34,861 nt of DNA from Planctomycetota bacterium (GCA_024277285.1 JAJRVM010000172.1:1-34861), one strand, 5' to 3'; shown: positions 5,962-15,238, counted from the first letter of the stretch. The notes: a model not told the origin generated them from the letters alone. Numbers and translations are program-made.

Positions 5962-8376
5962 ATGCCGGACGACAACGCAACGCGAGCAAAGCCACGCCAA
6001 CAGGGCTATTTCGCGACCGTTCCGCCGCAAGAGATCTTGCCGATCGTCAACAGTCGCTTCGAATCGAGTGTGAAGGGCATCTTTGTGATCGGCGACGTCA
6101 CTGGCTTGCCTTTGGTCAAAGTGGCGGCCAATCAAGGCGTTGAAGTGATCGCAAAGACCATCGGTCCGGCCGCTGCCACACGCAGTGCGGCCACACACAG
6201 TGTCGACAAGAAAGCAACATCCAATGACGATCGGCTCGATCTGGTCATCATTGGCGGTGGGCCGGCCGGCATCTCTGCTGCAATTGAAGCTGAGAAACGA
6301 GGTCTGAAATACGTGGTGCTTGAGCGTAACAAAGTGGCGAGCACCGTACGTAGCTTCCCGCCCGGCAAGAAGGTCTACGCAGAACCTCATTTTCTTCAGA
6401 ACGATAACGATTTGGATGTCGACGAGGACCTGGACAAAGATGAGTTCCTCCAACGTATCGACCGGTTAGTCCGCGACAAGAACTTGCACATCAAGGAAGA
6501 CACAGAAGTCGCACGGGTACGCAAGCTGGGTGAGCGGCGTTTTGAGATCGACACGAAATCGGACAAAACGTTCCCCGCCAAACAAGTACTGATCGCCATC
6601 GGCCGGCAGGGACAGCCTCGACTGCTGCAATGCCCTGGCGCCGATAACGCTGACAAAGTCACCTATCGCCTGCACACACCTGACGACTATCACGACAAAG
6701 ATATTTTGGTCGTTGGCGGTGGCAACTCGGCCATCGAGTCGGCGTTACTGCTGGCCGAACACAATCGAGTCACGCTCGCATATCGCGGCGAAGAACTTTT
6801 TCGTGCAAAAGAAGAAAACCGGCGGCTGATCGAACAAGCTGCGCGTGATCAACAGCTCACGGTCCTCTACAAGAGTAATGTCAAAGAGATTGGCAACCAA
6901 GAGATCGAGATCGACGTCGACGGACAGATGAAGACACTTGCCAACGACCATGTTATCGTGCAGATCGGCACGCTTCCGCCGGTCGACTTTTTGATGGACA
7001 TGGGGCTCGAACTGGATGGCGTGTGGACAAGGAAACGCGTCGCCATGGCGTTGCTCGGCCTTGTGGTTGGAATCTTCGTCTATTTCTTCTCCAAACACTT
7101 TGTGCTGCGTGCCGAGGCTGCCGGCAGCGGAAAACTGCTGCTGCCCGGATTCGAGTGGCTTGTCGGCACCAAAGCACTTGGGTTCCTCGGTTTTTTGACC
7201 GGTGCGGTATTGCCAATCAGTTGGCTTGGCCTGCTGGGGCTGAAGCTGATCAACAGCAACCTCGAGGCGCGCGAGCGCAAACCGTTGGTTCGGTTACGAA
7301 ACACCAACACATGGCTGGTGGTGGGCGGATTGATTTTTGGCTTGGGACTGATCGCACCGAGCATCTTCACACTCGTCCCTGGCCTGGCCGGTCCCGGACC
7401 GTACTACTTGCCCGGCTTCGCATGGATTTATCAGGTCGTGCCCAAGTTCTTTACCAACCTGTACGGGCTCTACTACCTGTTGTATTTTTCCGCAATCACG
7501 GTTTTCGGATTCTACTGGGCATATCGCAGTGGCCACCGACTGGTATGGCGGCGCAACCTGACGATCATCGTCACACAGTGGACGTTGTGGTGGGGAATCC
7601 CCACATTCCTGGTGGTCTTTCTGGGCCGCAATGCCTGGACACCACTGATCACGAAATCACTGAACGCGTGGCCTTTGAACATGAGTGCGTTCAAGCTGGG
7701 GCCCGCCGTTGGACCGGGTGATCCCGCGTGGTGGCACACGGTCGCAATCGTCGGCGTGGTTTGGGCAGTCGTCCTGACCTTTATCGTGATCCCGTTAGTC
7801 ACAATTCGCTGGGGAAAAATCTACTGCTCGTACATCTGCTCGTGTGGTGCCTTGGCCGAAACGGTCGGCAACGGGTTTCGCCACCGTGGTCCCAAAGGTG
7901 ATCTGCCGCGAAAATGGGAACGTGCTGGATTCCTGTTCATCGCGTTGGCCAGTGTCGCGACGATCGCCGACTTGCTCGGATTCACCGGACCTCTGCAGTC
8001 CTACAACGTCTGGGTTGGCACGGCATTGTCGGGGGCTGTGGCCATCGGGTTATACCCATTTCTTGGCCAGCGTCTATGGTGTCGCATGTGGTGTCCGCTG
8101 GCGTTTTGGATGAACTTCTGGGGGCGCTGGTCGAAGTTTGCCATCACTCCTGAAAAAGGCAAGTGCATTGACTGCAATGTTTGTAATCAGTACTGCCAGA
8201 TGGGGATCGACATCAAGTCCCGAGCGCTGCAAGGGCGTCCCGTCACGCTGATCGATTCGCCCTGTGTCGCTTGTGCCGAGTGCGTCGTACGATGCCCGAT
8301 GGAGATATTGCATCTTGGCGATCTGCCGGAAAAGAGCTGCGTAACGAAGCGGGGTCCGGAGTCGAACGACTGTTAA
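5962..8376 (+). CDS. NAD(P)H flavoprotein fused to a NapH/NosR-like membrane polyferredoxin
   Basis: 804 residues. Residues 15-67 resemble the C-terminal end of a thioredoxin-reductase-type flavoprotein (GIFVIGDVTGLPLVKVAANQ). At about 93 a full FAD-binding start follows (VIIGGGPAGISAA, 96-106), then an NAD(P)-binding GGGNSAIES at 252-260, with spacing and sequence like the YpdA/BdrA bacillithiol-disulfide reductase group. No CxxC redox pair of thioredoxin reductases is present. From about 358 several membrane segments follow, with NapH-like cysteines in CSYICSCGALAE and RLWCRMWCPLAF. The tail has two 4Fe-4S ferredoxin motifs, C735/C738/C741/C745 and C768/C771/C774/C778. Likely role: passing electrons from NAD(P)H via FAD to iron-sulfur clusters at the inner membrane; the acceptor is unknown. 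GAGGT seven bases upstream supports the ATG. The DUF547 gene follows in the same direction 198 bp later. Confidence 0.8.
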   Translation: MPDDNATRAKPRQQGYFATVPPQEILPIVNSRFESSVKGIFVIGDVTGLPLVKVAANQGVEVIAKTIGPAAATRSAATHSVDKKATSNDDRLDLVIIGGGPAGISAAIEAEKRGLKYVVLERNKVASTVRSFPPGKKVYAEPHFLQNDNDLDVDEDLDKDEFLQRIDRLVRDKNLHIKEDTEVARVRKLGERRFEIDTKSDKTFPAKQVLIAIGRQGQPRLLQCPGADNADKVTYRLHTPDDYHDKDILVVGGGNSAIESALLLAEHNRVTLAYRGEELFRAKEENRRLIEQAARDQQLTVLYKSNVKEIGNQEIEIDVDGQMKTLANDHVIVQIGTLPPVDFLMDMGLELDGVWTRKRVAMALLGLVVGIFVYFFSKHFVLRAEAAGSGKLLLPGFEWLVGTKALGFLGFLTGAVLPISWLGLLGLKLINSNLEARERKPLVRLRNTNTWLVVGGLIFGLGLIAPSIFTLVPGLAGPGPYYLPGFAWIYQVVPKFFTNLYGLYYLLYFSAITVFGFYWAYRSGHRLVWRRNLTIIVTQWTLWWGIPTFLVVFLGRNAWTPLITKSLNAWPLNMSAFKLGPAVGPGDPAWWHTVAIVGVVWAVVLTFIVIPLVTIRWGKIYCSYICSCGALAETVGNGFRHRGPKGDLPRKWERAGFLFIALASVATIADLLGFTGPLQSYNVWVGTALSGAVAIGLYPFLGQRLWCRMWCPLAFWMNFWGRWSKFAITPEKGKCIDCNVCNQYCQMGIDIKSRALQGRPVTLIDSPCVACAECVVRCPMEILHLGDLPEKSCVTKRGPESNDC

Positions 8377-8403
8377 CCTGGAACGGGGGAAAGACCATCA
8401 CGC

Positions 8404-8539
8404 GCCTCCCGTGACATCACATCGGCCTCCTGTGACATTTTCCTCCTGCAACGTGACGACCCAGCAAGAGCTTCGTTCCGCGTGCACGCTCGCCACACTC
8501 ACTCATACAGGAGCAGAGTGCGTGCGAGGGACCTGCTCC
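8404..8539. repeat. Short direct repeats and a hairpin between the flavoprotein and DUF547 genes
   Basis: GCCTCCCGTGACAT at 8404-8417 recurs as GCCTCCTGTGACAT at 8425-8438, a 21-bp period. Further on, GGAGCAG at 8510-8516 can pair with CTGCTCC at 8533-8539. Neither has a T-run, so a terminator is not supported. The direct repeats could be a two-site operator, but that is only a guess. Confidence 0.3.
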
Positions 8540-8574
8540 CATGGGTGGCTGCAATCGGTTGAACCGAAACAAGA

Positions 8575-9498
8575 ATGGAAAAAGTGAAATCGACCATGTC
8601 AACGAACAAGCCAAGCTATTACGGTCCGTTTTTCTGGGTCGCCGCGATTTCGTTTGCCGTCCCGCTGGTGGTCGCGGCTCGAGCATTCCAGGAAATGCCG
8701 GTGGCCACCAAACCAACGCCGCATCCCGACGTGTCAGGTGTCGATCATGCGTTGTGGGATTATCTGCTTAAGACTTATGTCGAAGGTGGACTGGTCGATT
8801 ACGATGGCATGCAACGTGATTATCTTTTTCGCACTTACGTGCGACAGCTCGCCGAGGCCGATCCCGACAAACTGCCAACTTCGTCCGCCAAGCTGGCGTT
8901 GTTCTGCAACGCGTACAACGCGTTTGTGATCGACGGCGTGATCACTCACAAGATCAGGGACTCGGTGATGAACTATCACGCGGGCAACCAGGATTTCTTC
9001 AGTGTTGAGGAGCACATTTTTTGCGGCAAGACCGTCAGTCTGAATCACATTGAGGGCGATCTGATTCGAAAGCGATTTCAAGAGCCTCGCATCCACGTCG
9101 CGCTGGTCTGCGCCGCGCGCAGCTGCCCGACCATTCGCCCCGAGGCGTATACGGGAGCGCGTCTCGACCAGCAACTCGAGGACCAAAGTATTCTGTTCGC
9201 CAACGACACTCGCTATGTCGCTTTTGACGCGCAGGCGAACGCGTTGCGACTGAGTCCGATCCTGAAATGGTATGGCGACGACTGGGAGCACCTTGGAGGC
9301 TATCTGTTGTGGCTGGGCGAGCGAGTGCGCGACGCGACGCTCAAAGGAATAATCCAACGCGCTTCGCGTGGTGAAGTCCCCGTGACCTTCTTCGAATACG
9401 ACTGGTCGCTCAATGCACAGGTTGCAAGCACGAGCACAGGTGGCAAAGGAGCCGGGAAGAGCTCGGGGTTTGGGTCAGGTTCCATCCCCAATGAATAG
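8575..9498 (+). CDS. Membrane-anchored DUF547 protein
   Basis: 307 residues. An N-terminal hydrophobic segment (FFWVAAISFAVPLVVAA, about 21-37) acts as a signal anchor or signal peptide. The rest is a DUF547 (PF04784) domain, recognised by LVDYDGMQRDY, LALFCNAYNAFVIDGVI, TVSLNHIEGDLIRKRF, the PRIHVALVCAARSCPTIRPEAY block with its conserved cysteine, and a LSPILKWYGDDW stretch. DUF547 proteins are widespread in secreted or envelope contexts; a papain-like transglutaminase-type fold has been suggested for relatives, but no function is established. The ATG at 8596 is an alternative start that would still keep the hydrophobic segment. Neither start has a strong ribosome-binding site. Confidence 0.8.
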   Translation: MEKVKSTMSTNKPSYYGPFFWVAAISFAVPLVVAARAFQEMPVATKPTPHPDVSGVDHALWDYLLKTYVEGGLVDYDGMQRDYLFRTYVRQLAEADPDKLPTSSAKLALFCNAYNAFVIDGVITHKIRDSVMNYHAGNQDFFSVEEHIFCGKTVSLNHIEGDLIRKRFQEPRIHVALVCAARSCPTIRPEAYTGARLDQQLEDQSILFANDTRYVAFDAQANALRLSPILKWYGDDWEHLGGYLLWLGERVRDATLKGIIQRASRGEVPVTFFEYDWSLNAQVASTSTGGKGAGKSSGFGSGSIPNE

Positions 9499-9605
9499 AG
9501 AGCGGCAGTAACATGCCGCAGCCATTCGAGTCAGCCCCCAAGCGACACCCGGTCGATTTCGACAGCAGCTGCAAATGGTTCGTGAGGCGGGCTCGACACA
9601 CCCTT

Positions 9606-11876
9606 CTACACCAGATCCCAGCGTTTGCGCAGGAACCACTCGGTGCCTAACAACATAGTCAGACTGATCAACACGAGCCAAGCGTCCCACCACGAATCGG
9701 CCAATTGCCAGCGTGTGAGAACTTCCTCGACCATCTTCGGTGGGTTCTGCTTGATGTGCTCCAACAGTTCGACAAGCTGTTCCGGAGCCACGACGCGGCC
9801 ACCCGAATCCCGCGTGAGATTGGCTAGCCGAGCCATTTGGTCGGGGTCTGCGGCCGGGTTGTTCAATTCGACATCCTGGTCCATGACTTCAAAGTTCGTC
9901 ACGCACGAACCCAACGGCTGGCCAGCAGCATCGTACGCGGTTGCCTTGATCTGGTAATCGCCTGGCTGGGCAAGACGATCGGTGGCTCCGGCGTACTCTT
10001 CTCCTTTGTTGGCAAGTTGTATGACGGTCGTTTTCTTGTCAGGACCGGTCAGCGTGGCCGTCAGGCGAGCACTGGCAATCGCGTCCCCCATGGCGGTGCG
10101 CGCACCGGTTGTAAACGGAACTCGGCTCCCTGCGGCAAAACGCCGTTGTGCCAGATCGATCCAAACGTCGTTACGGGTCAGGTCGTCGCGTCGCGCGAGC
10201 CAAAGCACAACTTGTCGCCAGAAGCGACGATGAGTGGTACTGAGCCCTTGCCGCCACCATTGCCAGGTCGAATCTCCTGCGAAGGCCAGCACTCGGCCAC
10301 GCCCGTACTCGCCAGCCGCCAACAGTGGTATACCCTCAGGCGACGCGGCCAACAGTTGCACACCTGGCACGTCCTTGACACCGGCCCAACGATTGGCTCC
10401 CTTGAGCGGTCGAAGTTCGCGCCATACCTGTTCGTTTTCCGAAGGTACGGCCAACGTGGTCACGGGATGGGGACGTGTCGGCAACATGACCAACGGGCCA
10501 GGAACATGCCAACGTTGCACATCCGGGAGATCGAAGTCCTGCCGGGCAAGCCGATCCATTTCAATGGGCAACAGATCGCGCAACGGCGTATTGCGATATC
10601 CCCCTGGGCCGTAGCTATGGTAGCCCCCCAGCGTTATCAGTCCCTTGCCCCGCTCGACTTCGGCCGCCAACTGCTTCAGATTATCGTTGCCCAACGCCAG
10701 GCTATCGCAATCCCCAAGAATATAGGCGTCGTAATTGCCTTTCGAAAACGCATCTCCCAACGAGACCGGCCAGTTCTTGCGCAACCTGCTCGGGAACCAC
10801 TGGAAATCGAGATCGATGTCGGGTGATGCGTCGAGCGCCCAGCGAATGAACTTCTGTTCCTGCCGAAGCTCGCCTTCCAAGTAGAGTACGCGCAGCCCCC
10901 CTTCCAACACCGTCAAGAACGCGGTGAGCTGGTTGTTCTTGGTCACCAGCTCTCCCGGCTGCTGCTCGGCGATCAGAGTGAGCCGATACTGGCCCGGCTT
11001 TTTCGGGACATAGGTCAAGTTAACATCAACCTGCTGGTTATCCTGATCTGCCTGCACGGCGATCGGCCCAACCTCGGTTCGGCCGCCGTCACTATCCTCG
11101 ATCTCCAAACGGACCGGGATCGCCTGGTTCACGTACCCGCGCACGCGCACCAACCCACGCACCAGCAGCTCGTTCTTGACAAACACCGTGTATTGCTCGG
11201 GCAGGTTCTCCACCGCCACGTCACGCGATTGAGCCGCATCTCCAGCCGGCCCATAGGTCACGGTATAGAGTGGATAGCCGCGGTTGCCCAATTCGCGCGC
11301 GGCATCATAGATCTCGACACTTGGCTGGGTTGCGGTTTGCGTGCCGTCGCCCAGCAAAACGACCCCGGCCAGTCGCTTACCCACTTCCTGCTCGACCGCG
11401 TCGTGCAAGCTGGTACCAATATCGGTCTCGTGCCCAGTAGGTTCTTCGGGCAATTGCAACGCACCATCCTGCCAGATTTGGCCACGCAACTTGGCATCGT
11501 ACGGATGGACCTTGACATCCAACTGCTTGCTCAAGTCTTTCAACTGAGAAGCCGACTGACGTAACGTTTTGAGCTGGGCCTCCCAACGCGAGCGATCTCC
11601 CGACGCGTCGGGCAGTTGCATACTGAGGCTTTGATCGAGCAGGACAAGCAGGACCGCCGTTTGCGTTTTCGACTGCGTGCTGACGTGTGTCGGACGCAGC
11701 AACAAGATAATCACCAGCAGCACGACCAGCGACCGCAGAACCAGCAACGTGCGGCGGCGCGCGGTGTTGAGTTGACGGAACGAAGGTCTGACCCAAAGCG
11801 AGAGAATCAGCCCGGCCGCGAGCAATGCCACAGCCAAATAGCTATTCAAGATGGGTTGTAGCGACCAATTCGTCAT
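9606..11876 (-). CDS. Membrane vWA protein with GATase-like domain
   Basis: 756 residues. Two N-terminal helices (about 12-29 and 43-61) precede a vWA domain whose metal site is intact: D81-Q-S83-L-S85, with VVLLGDGTQT further on. A beta-sandwich region follows (about 220-330). Then comes a Rossmann-like, glutamine-amidotransferase-type segment (VLYLEGELRQEQKFIRWAL, LITLGGYHSYGPGGY), resembling the GATase1-like group but without an evident nucleophilic cysteine. A last helix at about 730-748 (WLVLISLTMLLGTEWF) ends in a short basic tail. The bulk is probably periplasmic. Its start overlaps the stop of the upstream BatA-like gene by four bases (ATGA), which predicts translational coupling. It is the last gene of the MoxR-DUF58-BatA-vWA set. 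Partner binding through the vWA site is inference. Confidence 0.8.
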   Translation of the reverse strand: MTNWSLQPILNSYLAVALLAAGLILSLWVRPSFRQLNTARRRTLLVLRSLVVLLVIILLLRPTHVSTQSKTQTAVLLVLLDQSLSMQLPDASGDRSRWEAQLKTLRQSASQLKDLSKQLDVKVHPYDAKLRGQIWQDGALQLPEEPTGHETDIGTSLHDAVEQEVGKRLAGVVLLGDGTQTATQPSVEIYDAARELGNRGYPLYTVTYGPAGDAAQSRDVAVENLPEQYTVFVKNELLVRGLVRVRGYVNQAIPVRLEIEDSDGGRTEVGPIAVQADQDNQQVDVNLTYVPKKPGQYRLTLIAEQQPGELVTKNNQLTAFLTVLEGGLRVLYLEGELRQEQKFIRWALDASPDIDLDFQWFPSRLRKNWPVSLGDAFSKGNYDAYILGDCDSLALGNDNLKQLAAEVERGKGLITLGGYHSYGPGGYRNTPLRDLLPIEMDRLARQDFDLPDVQRWHVPGPLVMLPTRPHPVTTLAVPSENEQVWRELRPLKGANRWAGVKDVPGVQLLAASPEGIPLLAAGEYGRGRVLAFAGDSTWQWWRQGLSTTHRRFWRQVVLWLARRDDLTRNDVWIDLAQRRFAAGSRVPFTTGARTAMGDAIASARLTATLTGPDKKTTVIQLANKGEEYAGATDRLAQPGDYQIKATAYDAAGQPLGSCVTNFEVMDQDVELNNPAADPDQMARLANLTRDSGGRVVAPEQLVELLEHIKQNPPKMVEEVLTRWQLADSWWDAWLVLISLTMLLGTEWFLRKRWDLV

Positions 11877-14242
11877 GACGTACTTGTGTCCGTATCGCGG
11901 TAGAACCGGTTAGCCAACAGTTGTTCCAGGATCAGCGTGATCACCAATACGGCCAGCAGCAGCGGAAAGAACTCGCGTCCAGCCCGTTGATGACCTTGTT
12001 CGCGCTGGATCTGATCACGATCACGCGCCAGTTGATAACGACCTTCACCGAAGAGCGTGTCAAACCGTTCCCTCGCCACACGCTGCAGCGCGCTGGCGTG
12101 TGCCGGCAGGTTGACCGAGAATCCTCGCGCAACAGGCCCTTGCAGCTCGCCCTTGAGCCGATAGGTTCCTGGCGAATCGGTAGTGCTGATTGTCAGCTGC
12201 CCGTCGCGCGCCGGCACCGGCTGCATCTCACCCGCTGGCGTAAACAACAAGTACCGACTGGGAGCCTGGTCAGGCGGGTTCGCCAACACGACCGTTTGAC
12301 CGGTCACGAAATTGTACCGGCCACCGTCATGCTGTGTGAGAAAACGCATGAGGTCATTGACCAGAATAAACCGAGGCCAATCATTAGGGCCAGCCAATTC
12401 GTTCCATGCCTGGCGGCCGCGCGGCCGTTCCGGTTCGGTAATCGGTGTCGTCATCGTCAGCACGGATCCCTTACCGACCGAGCGTTCCAGCAGTGCCGGC
12501 TTGTTGTTACCGTAGCGCAACACGACTTGCGTATCTGGCACAATCTGCTGAAGGTTCCAATAGCGGTAAACAGGGAACTGGTCCCACGGCACCGAGGTGG
12601 CGATAGGGCGGAACCTGCGCAAGATCGGGTGGTCGTAGCTATGGGGTGCCAGATAGATATCACGTCCTGTAACGCGGTACTGGCGTCCCAACTTACCTGG
12701 CAGCAGTTCCAATGCGGGCGCGACGTTAAACGCCTTGGCATCCCCCGCATGGTGCCCCAGGAACATCGCCAACTGGCCACCTTCGCGCACATAGGTACCA
12801 AGCTGCTCCCAGGTCGACGTGGGCAACGAGGGCGGATCAAGCAAGACCACGACGGCAAATTCTTCCAAGTTGTGGTTCGGGATCTCTTGCGGCTTGATCG
12901 TCATACATTCATAAACCGCACGATGTGTCACGCGGTGTTCGTACGGCGCCACCGCCTCGACAAAGGCGGATGTATTCACATCATCAGGAGCCACAACCAG
13001 CACCAGCCAAGGAGACCGCACATGAACCGTCAGGAACCGCGAGTTGTCGACCGCAAGCGCGTCCTGATCGCCAATGCGCAACTCGGCGTGCCGAATCCCT
13101 TTGGCCAAACCCGACACGACAAACTCGATCTGTTGCGAACCGTTTTCCGGCAGCGTAACCTCCTGCCGATTGTGCAGACGCGAGCTCGGAACGATCATCT
13201 TGTCATCTCGCACTACCGGTAGAGTCAGATCAACGTCCTCCAAATAGAGTTCGATCTGCCGTTTCCCGCCGCCTCCGATGCACGAGACCGTGGTACGGAC
13301 CGTCAGCTTGCTGTTTTCCGAGAGCGTCTGTTCTGAGAGCTCCAAGTCACCGAGCGCAAAGTTCTGGGGCGACTCGACACCGACATCGATCAGGTATAAC
13401 GCCACTTCCGCCGATTCCTCAAACAACCGCTGCAGCCGACCGGAATCATCGATCTGCCACGCCGACTCGGTCAGGTCCGTATAGACATAGATCTCTTTGC
13501 GCTTCAGGCTACTCTGATTGACTAGCTGCAACGCTGTTTCAATTAGTCGATCGAGCGAACGCGGTGCACCGGTGCTCTTGACACGTTGTACCGTCTTTCG
13601 TGCCGCGCCCAAGTCGATTGAAAAGACCGGAGTGATGGCACGCGAATCGAGCACCGCCACACGGCTCTCGGGCGGCAGCTGCCGTATCATCCACTGGGCC
13701 GTCTCCTGCGCTTGCTCTAACCGCGTCAAGTTCTTTTGACGCAACTGCATGCGTGGTGACGAGTCGAGTATCATGACGGCCGCAACCGGCGCCTCGCGAT
13801 CGCCAATCAGGGACGAATCGCTCTTGCCCAACGTGCCAATCAGCATCGTCAGAAACCCCGCCAATACAACCGCCCCAACCACGCCCAAGAACACCAGCAC
13901 GACCTTGCTTTGTTGTGTCAGCTGACTAGCCAAGAACAGGCTGCCGATCAACAGCAACAGCAAACCCAATACGCCAAGGGTCAACCAGTTGCCGAACAAA
14001 CTCGAGCTTACACTCGGGCGCGCCAGCGCCAGTGCGGCCAAGGCGATCACCAAACTCCGTAACAGCAATAACAGCAGGTGCCGGAGACGCAGGGTACGAC
14101 GATTGGTTTCGTGCCGCTTCTGAATGAAACGGATCGCCGGAAACACCAGCTTTTTCGGTTTCTGGCGCATCACCAAGTGCAGCACGATCGGTACCCCGAC
14201 CAGCAGCGTCCCCAGCAATAGCGACAGGTTTACGAAAGCCAT
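11873..14242 (-). CDS. BatA-like vWA membrane protein
   Basis: 789 residues. The first 80 residues are a typical BatA (PF07584) start: a helix, then PKKLVFPAIRFIQKRHETNR and a second helix, LLLLLLRSLVIALAALALAR. Two further hydrophobic segments (about 85-105 and 112-137) precede a vWA domain at about 152-300. Its metal-site motif is imperfect: D-S-S-P-R stands where D-x-S-x-S is expected, though YTDLTES is kept. A beta-rich part and a Rossmann-like segment (LVLVVAPDDVNTSAFVEAV, AVVVLLDPPS) follow, and one helix near the C-terminus. The family works with MoxR ATPases and DUF58 proteins. It sits between DUF58 (79 bp upstream, with a palindromic element in between) and the second vWA protein (4-bp overlap). 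Confidence 0.82.
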   Translation of the reverse strand: MAFVNLSLLLGTLLVGVPIVLHLVMRQKPKKLVFPAIRFIQKRHETNRRTLRLRHLLLLLLRSLVIALAALALARPSVSSSLFGNWLTLGVLGLLLLLIGSLFLASQLTQQSKVVLVFLGVVGAVVLAGFLTMLIGTLGKSDSSLIGDREAPVAAVMILDSSPRMQLRQKNLTRLEQAQETAQWMIRQLPPESRVAVLDSRAITPVFSIDLGAARKTVQRVKSTGAPRSLDRLIETALQLVNQSSLKRKEIYVYTDLTESAWQIDDSGRLQRLFEESAEVALYLIDVGVESPQNFALGDLELSEQTLSENSKLTVRTTVSCIGGGGKRQIELYLEDVDLTLPVVRDDKMIVPSSRLHNRQEVTLPENGSQQIEFVVSGLAKGIRHAELRIGDQDALAVDNSRFLTVHVRSPWLVLVVAPDDVNTSAFVEAVAPYEHRVTHRAVYECMTIKPQEIPNHNLEEFAVVVLLDPPSLPTSTWEQLGTYVREGGQLAMFLGHHAGDAKAFNVAPALELLPGKLGRQYRVTGRDIYLAPHSYDHPILRRFRPIATSVPWDQFPVYRYWNLQQIVPDTQVVLRYGNNKPALLERSVGKGSVLTMTTPITEPERPRGRQAWNELAGPNDWPRFILVNDLMRFLTQHDGGRYNFVTGQTVVLANPPDQAPSRYLLFTPAGEMQPVPARDGQLTISTTDSPGTYRLKGELQGPVARGFSVNLPAHASALQRVARERFDTLFGEGRYQLARDRDQIQREQGHQRAGREFFPLLLAVLVITLILEQLLANRFYRDTDTSTS

Positions 14243-14252
14243 AATGAATCTT

Positions 14253-14319
14253 CGTAGCTGAACCCGTCAGGGGTCAGCAGAATTGTCTCGCTGCTGAAGC
14301 CTTGGCGGCTCCAGCTACG
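14253..14319. repeat. 67-bp three-hairpin palindromic element between operon genes
   Basis: CGTAGCTG (14253-14260) pairs with CAGCTACG (14312-14319) and closes a multibranch structure. Inside lie three small hairpins: ACCC/GGGT (around 14262-14274), CAGCAG/CTGCTG (about 14275-14296, 10-base loop) and AGCC/GGCT (about 14298-14310). The element starts one base from the DUF58 stop codon and ends ten bases before the BatA-like start codon, filling the whole gap. It does not fit a tRNA: it has no TTC loop and no anticodon geometry. Confidence 0.6.
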
Positions 14320-14320
14320 T

Positions 14321-15217
14321 CTAGAACCGTGCCTGGCGATTGAGCAAGTAACCGAGCAGCGCTTTGTCAAACGGCATGCTCGTATCCAACGGCACATAGT
14401 CAATTCCACTCTGAAAACACTCGCGCCGGTACATTTCCCGAAACGCCTCGACTTCCTTGATATAGTCGCGACGGAAATGGTCCGCGTCCAACTGCATACG
14501 TTCCTTGGTCTCCGGTTCCTCGAATTCAATCGCTCCATGAAACGGGAATTGCACTTCCGCTTCGTCCAGGACATGAAACAAGATAACGTCGTGGCCACCG
14601 TGCCGTAATTGTCGCAATGCGCGCATGGCAGGCTCGTCGTCAACCAACAGATCAGAAAAGATCATCACCAGGCTACGGTGCCGCAACATCGCCGCGATTT
14701 GAATCAAGCTGTGGGCAATGTCGGTCTTACCGGACGGTTGAAGCCGCGAGAGATGCGACAGGACATTTCCCAGATGCGTACGTTTCGAGCGTGGTGCCAG
14801 GCTTTGGCGAACACGTTGGTCAAACGTAATGAGGCCGACCGGATCCTGCTGGTGAATCATCAGGTAACAGAGGGACGCGGCCAGACAGATCGAATAGTCG
14901 AACTTGGTCAGTTCCTGACGATAGGTGTAGCCCATCGATTGGCTCAAGTCCATCACCAAGTAGCCCGTGATATTGGTCTCGGCCTCGAACTTCTTGACGT
15001 AGAACTTGTCCGTCTTGGCAAAGACCAACCAATCGATATCCTTGGGATCATCGCCGGCCGTATAGCGACGATGTTCGCTGAATTCGACCGAGAAGCCATG
15101 AAACGGACTGGCGTGCAGACCTTGCAGAAACCCACGCACGACAAACTGAGCGCGCAGATCAAGCCGCTTGATCTGGTTGATCACCTCCGGCTTCAGGTAC
15201 TTTTCTACCGAGGACAT
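14321..15217 (-). CDS. DUF58 protein (vWA-like MoxR partner)
   Basis: 298 residues from the ATG at 15217, preferred because AGGA lies about 6 bases upstream. The open frame extends to 15289, but those residues lack a ribosome-binding site. The DUF58 signature is clear: SVEFSEHRRYTAGDDPKDID followed by WLVFAKTDKFYVKKFEAETN. The vWA-like core has an intact metal site, DLSQSMGY, and the product is soluble apart from this. DUF58 proteins are encoded next to MoxR ATPases and are thought to act with them in chaperoning or activating vWA-type clients. It sits 218 bp downstream of MoxR, an unusually wide gap for this pair, and just upstream of the 67-bp palindromic element. Confidence 0.88.
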   Translation of the reverse strand: MSSVEKYLKPEVINQIKRLDLRAQFVVRGFLQGLHASPFHGFSVEFSEHRRYTAGDDPKDIDWLVFAKTDKFYVKKFEAETNITGYLVMDLSQSMGYTYRQELTKFDYSICLAASLCYLMIHQQDPVGLITFDQRVRQSLAPRSKRTHLGNVLSHLSRLQPSGKTDIAHSLIQIAAMLRHRSLVMIFSDLLVDDEPAMRALRQLRHGGHDVILFHVLDEAEVQFPFHGAIEFEEPETKERMQLDADHFRRDYIKEVEAFREMYRRECFQSGIDYVPLDTSMPFDKALLGYLLNRQARF

Positions 15218-15238
15218 ATCCGTTCCTGCAATCTTACT

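Noticed and set aside
9837..10826. 329-codon plus-strand open frame opposite the vWA/GATase gene
   Set aside because: It is antisense to a clear coding gene and its translation is rich in Arg, Gln and His with no recognisable domain.
11921..13222. 433-codon plus-strand open frame opposite the BatA-like gene
   Set aside because: It is antisense to a well-supported gene, has no family resemblance or ribosome-binding site, and is the kind of long frame expected from biased codon use.
14253..14319. tRNA interpretation of the cloverleaf-like element
   Set aside because: The closing stem is 8 bp, there is no TTC-type T-loop, the middle hairpin has a 10-base loop and the other arms do not fit tRNA geometry.
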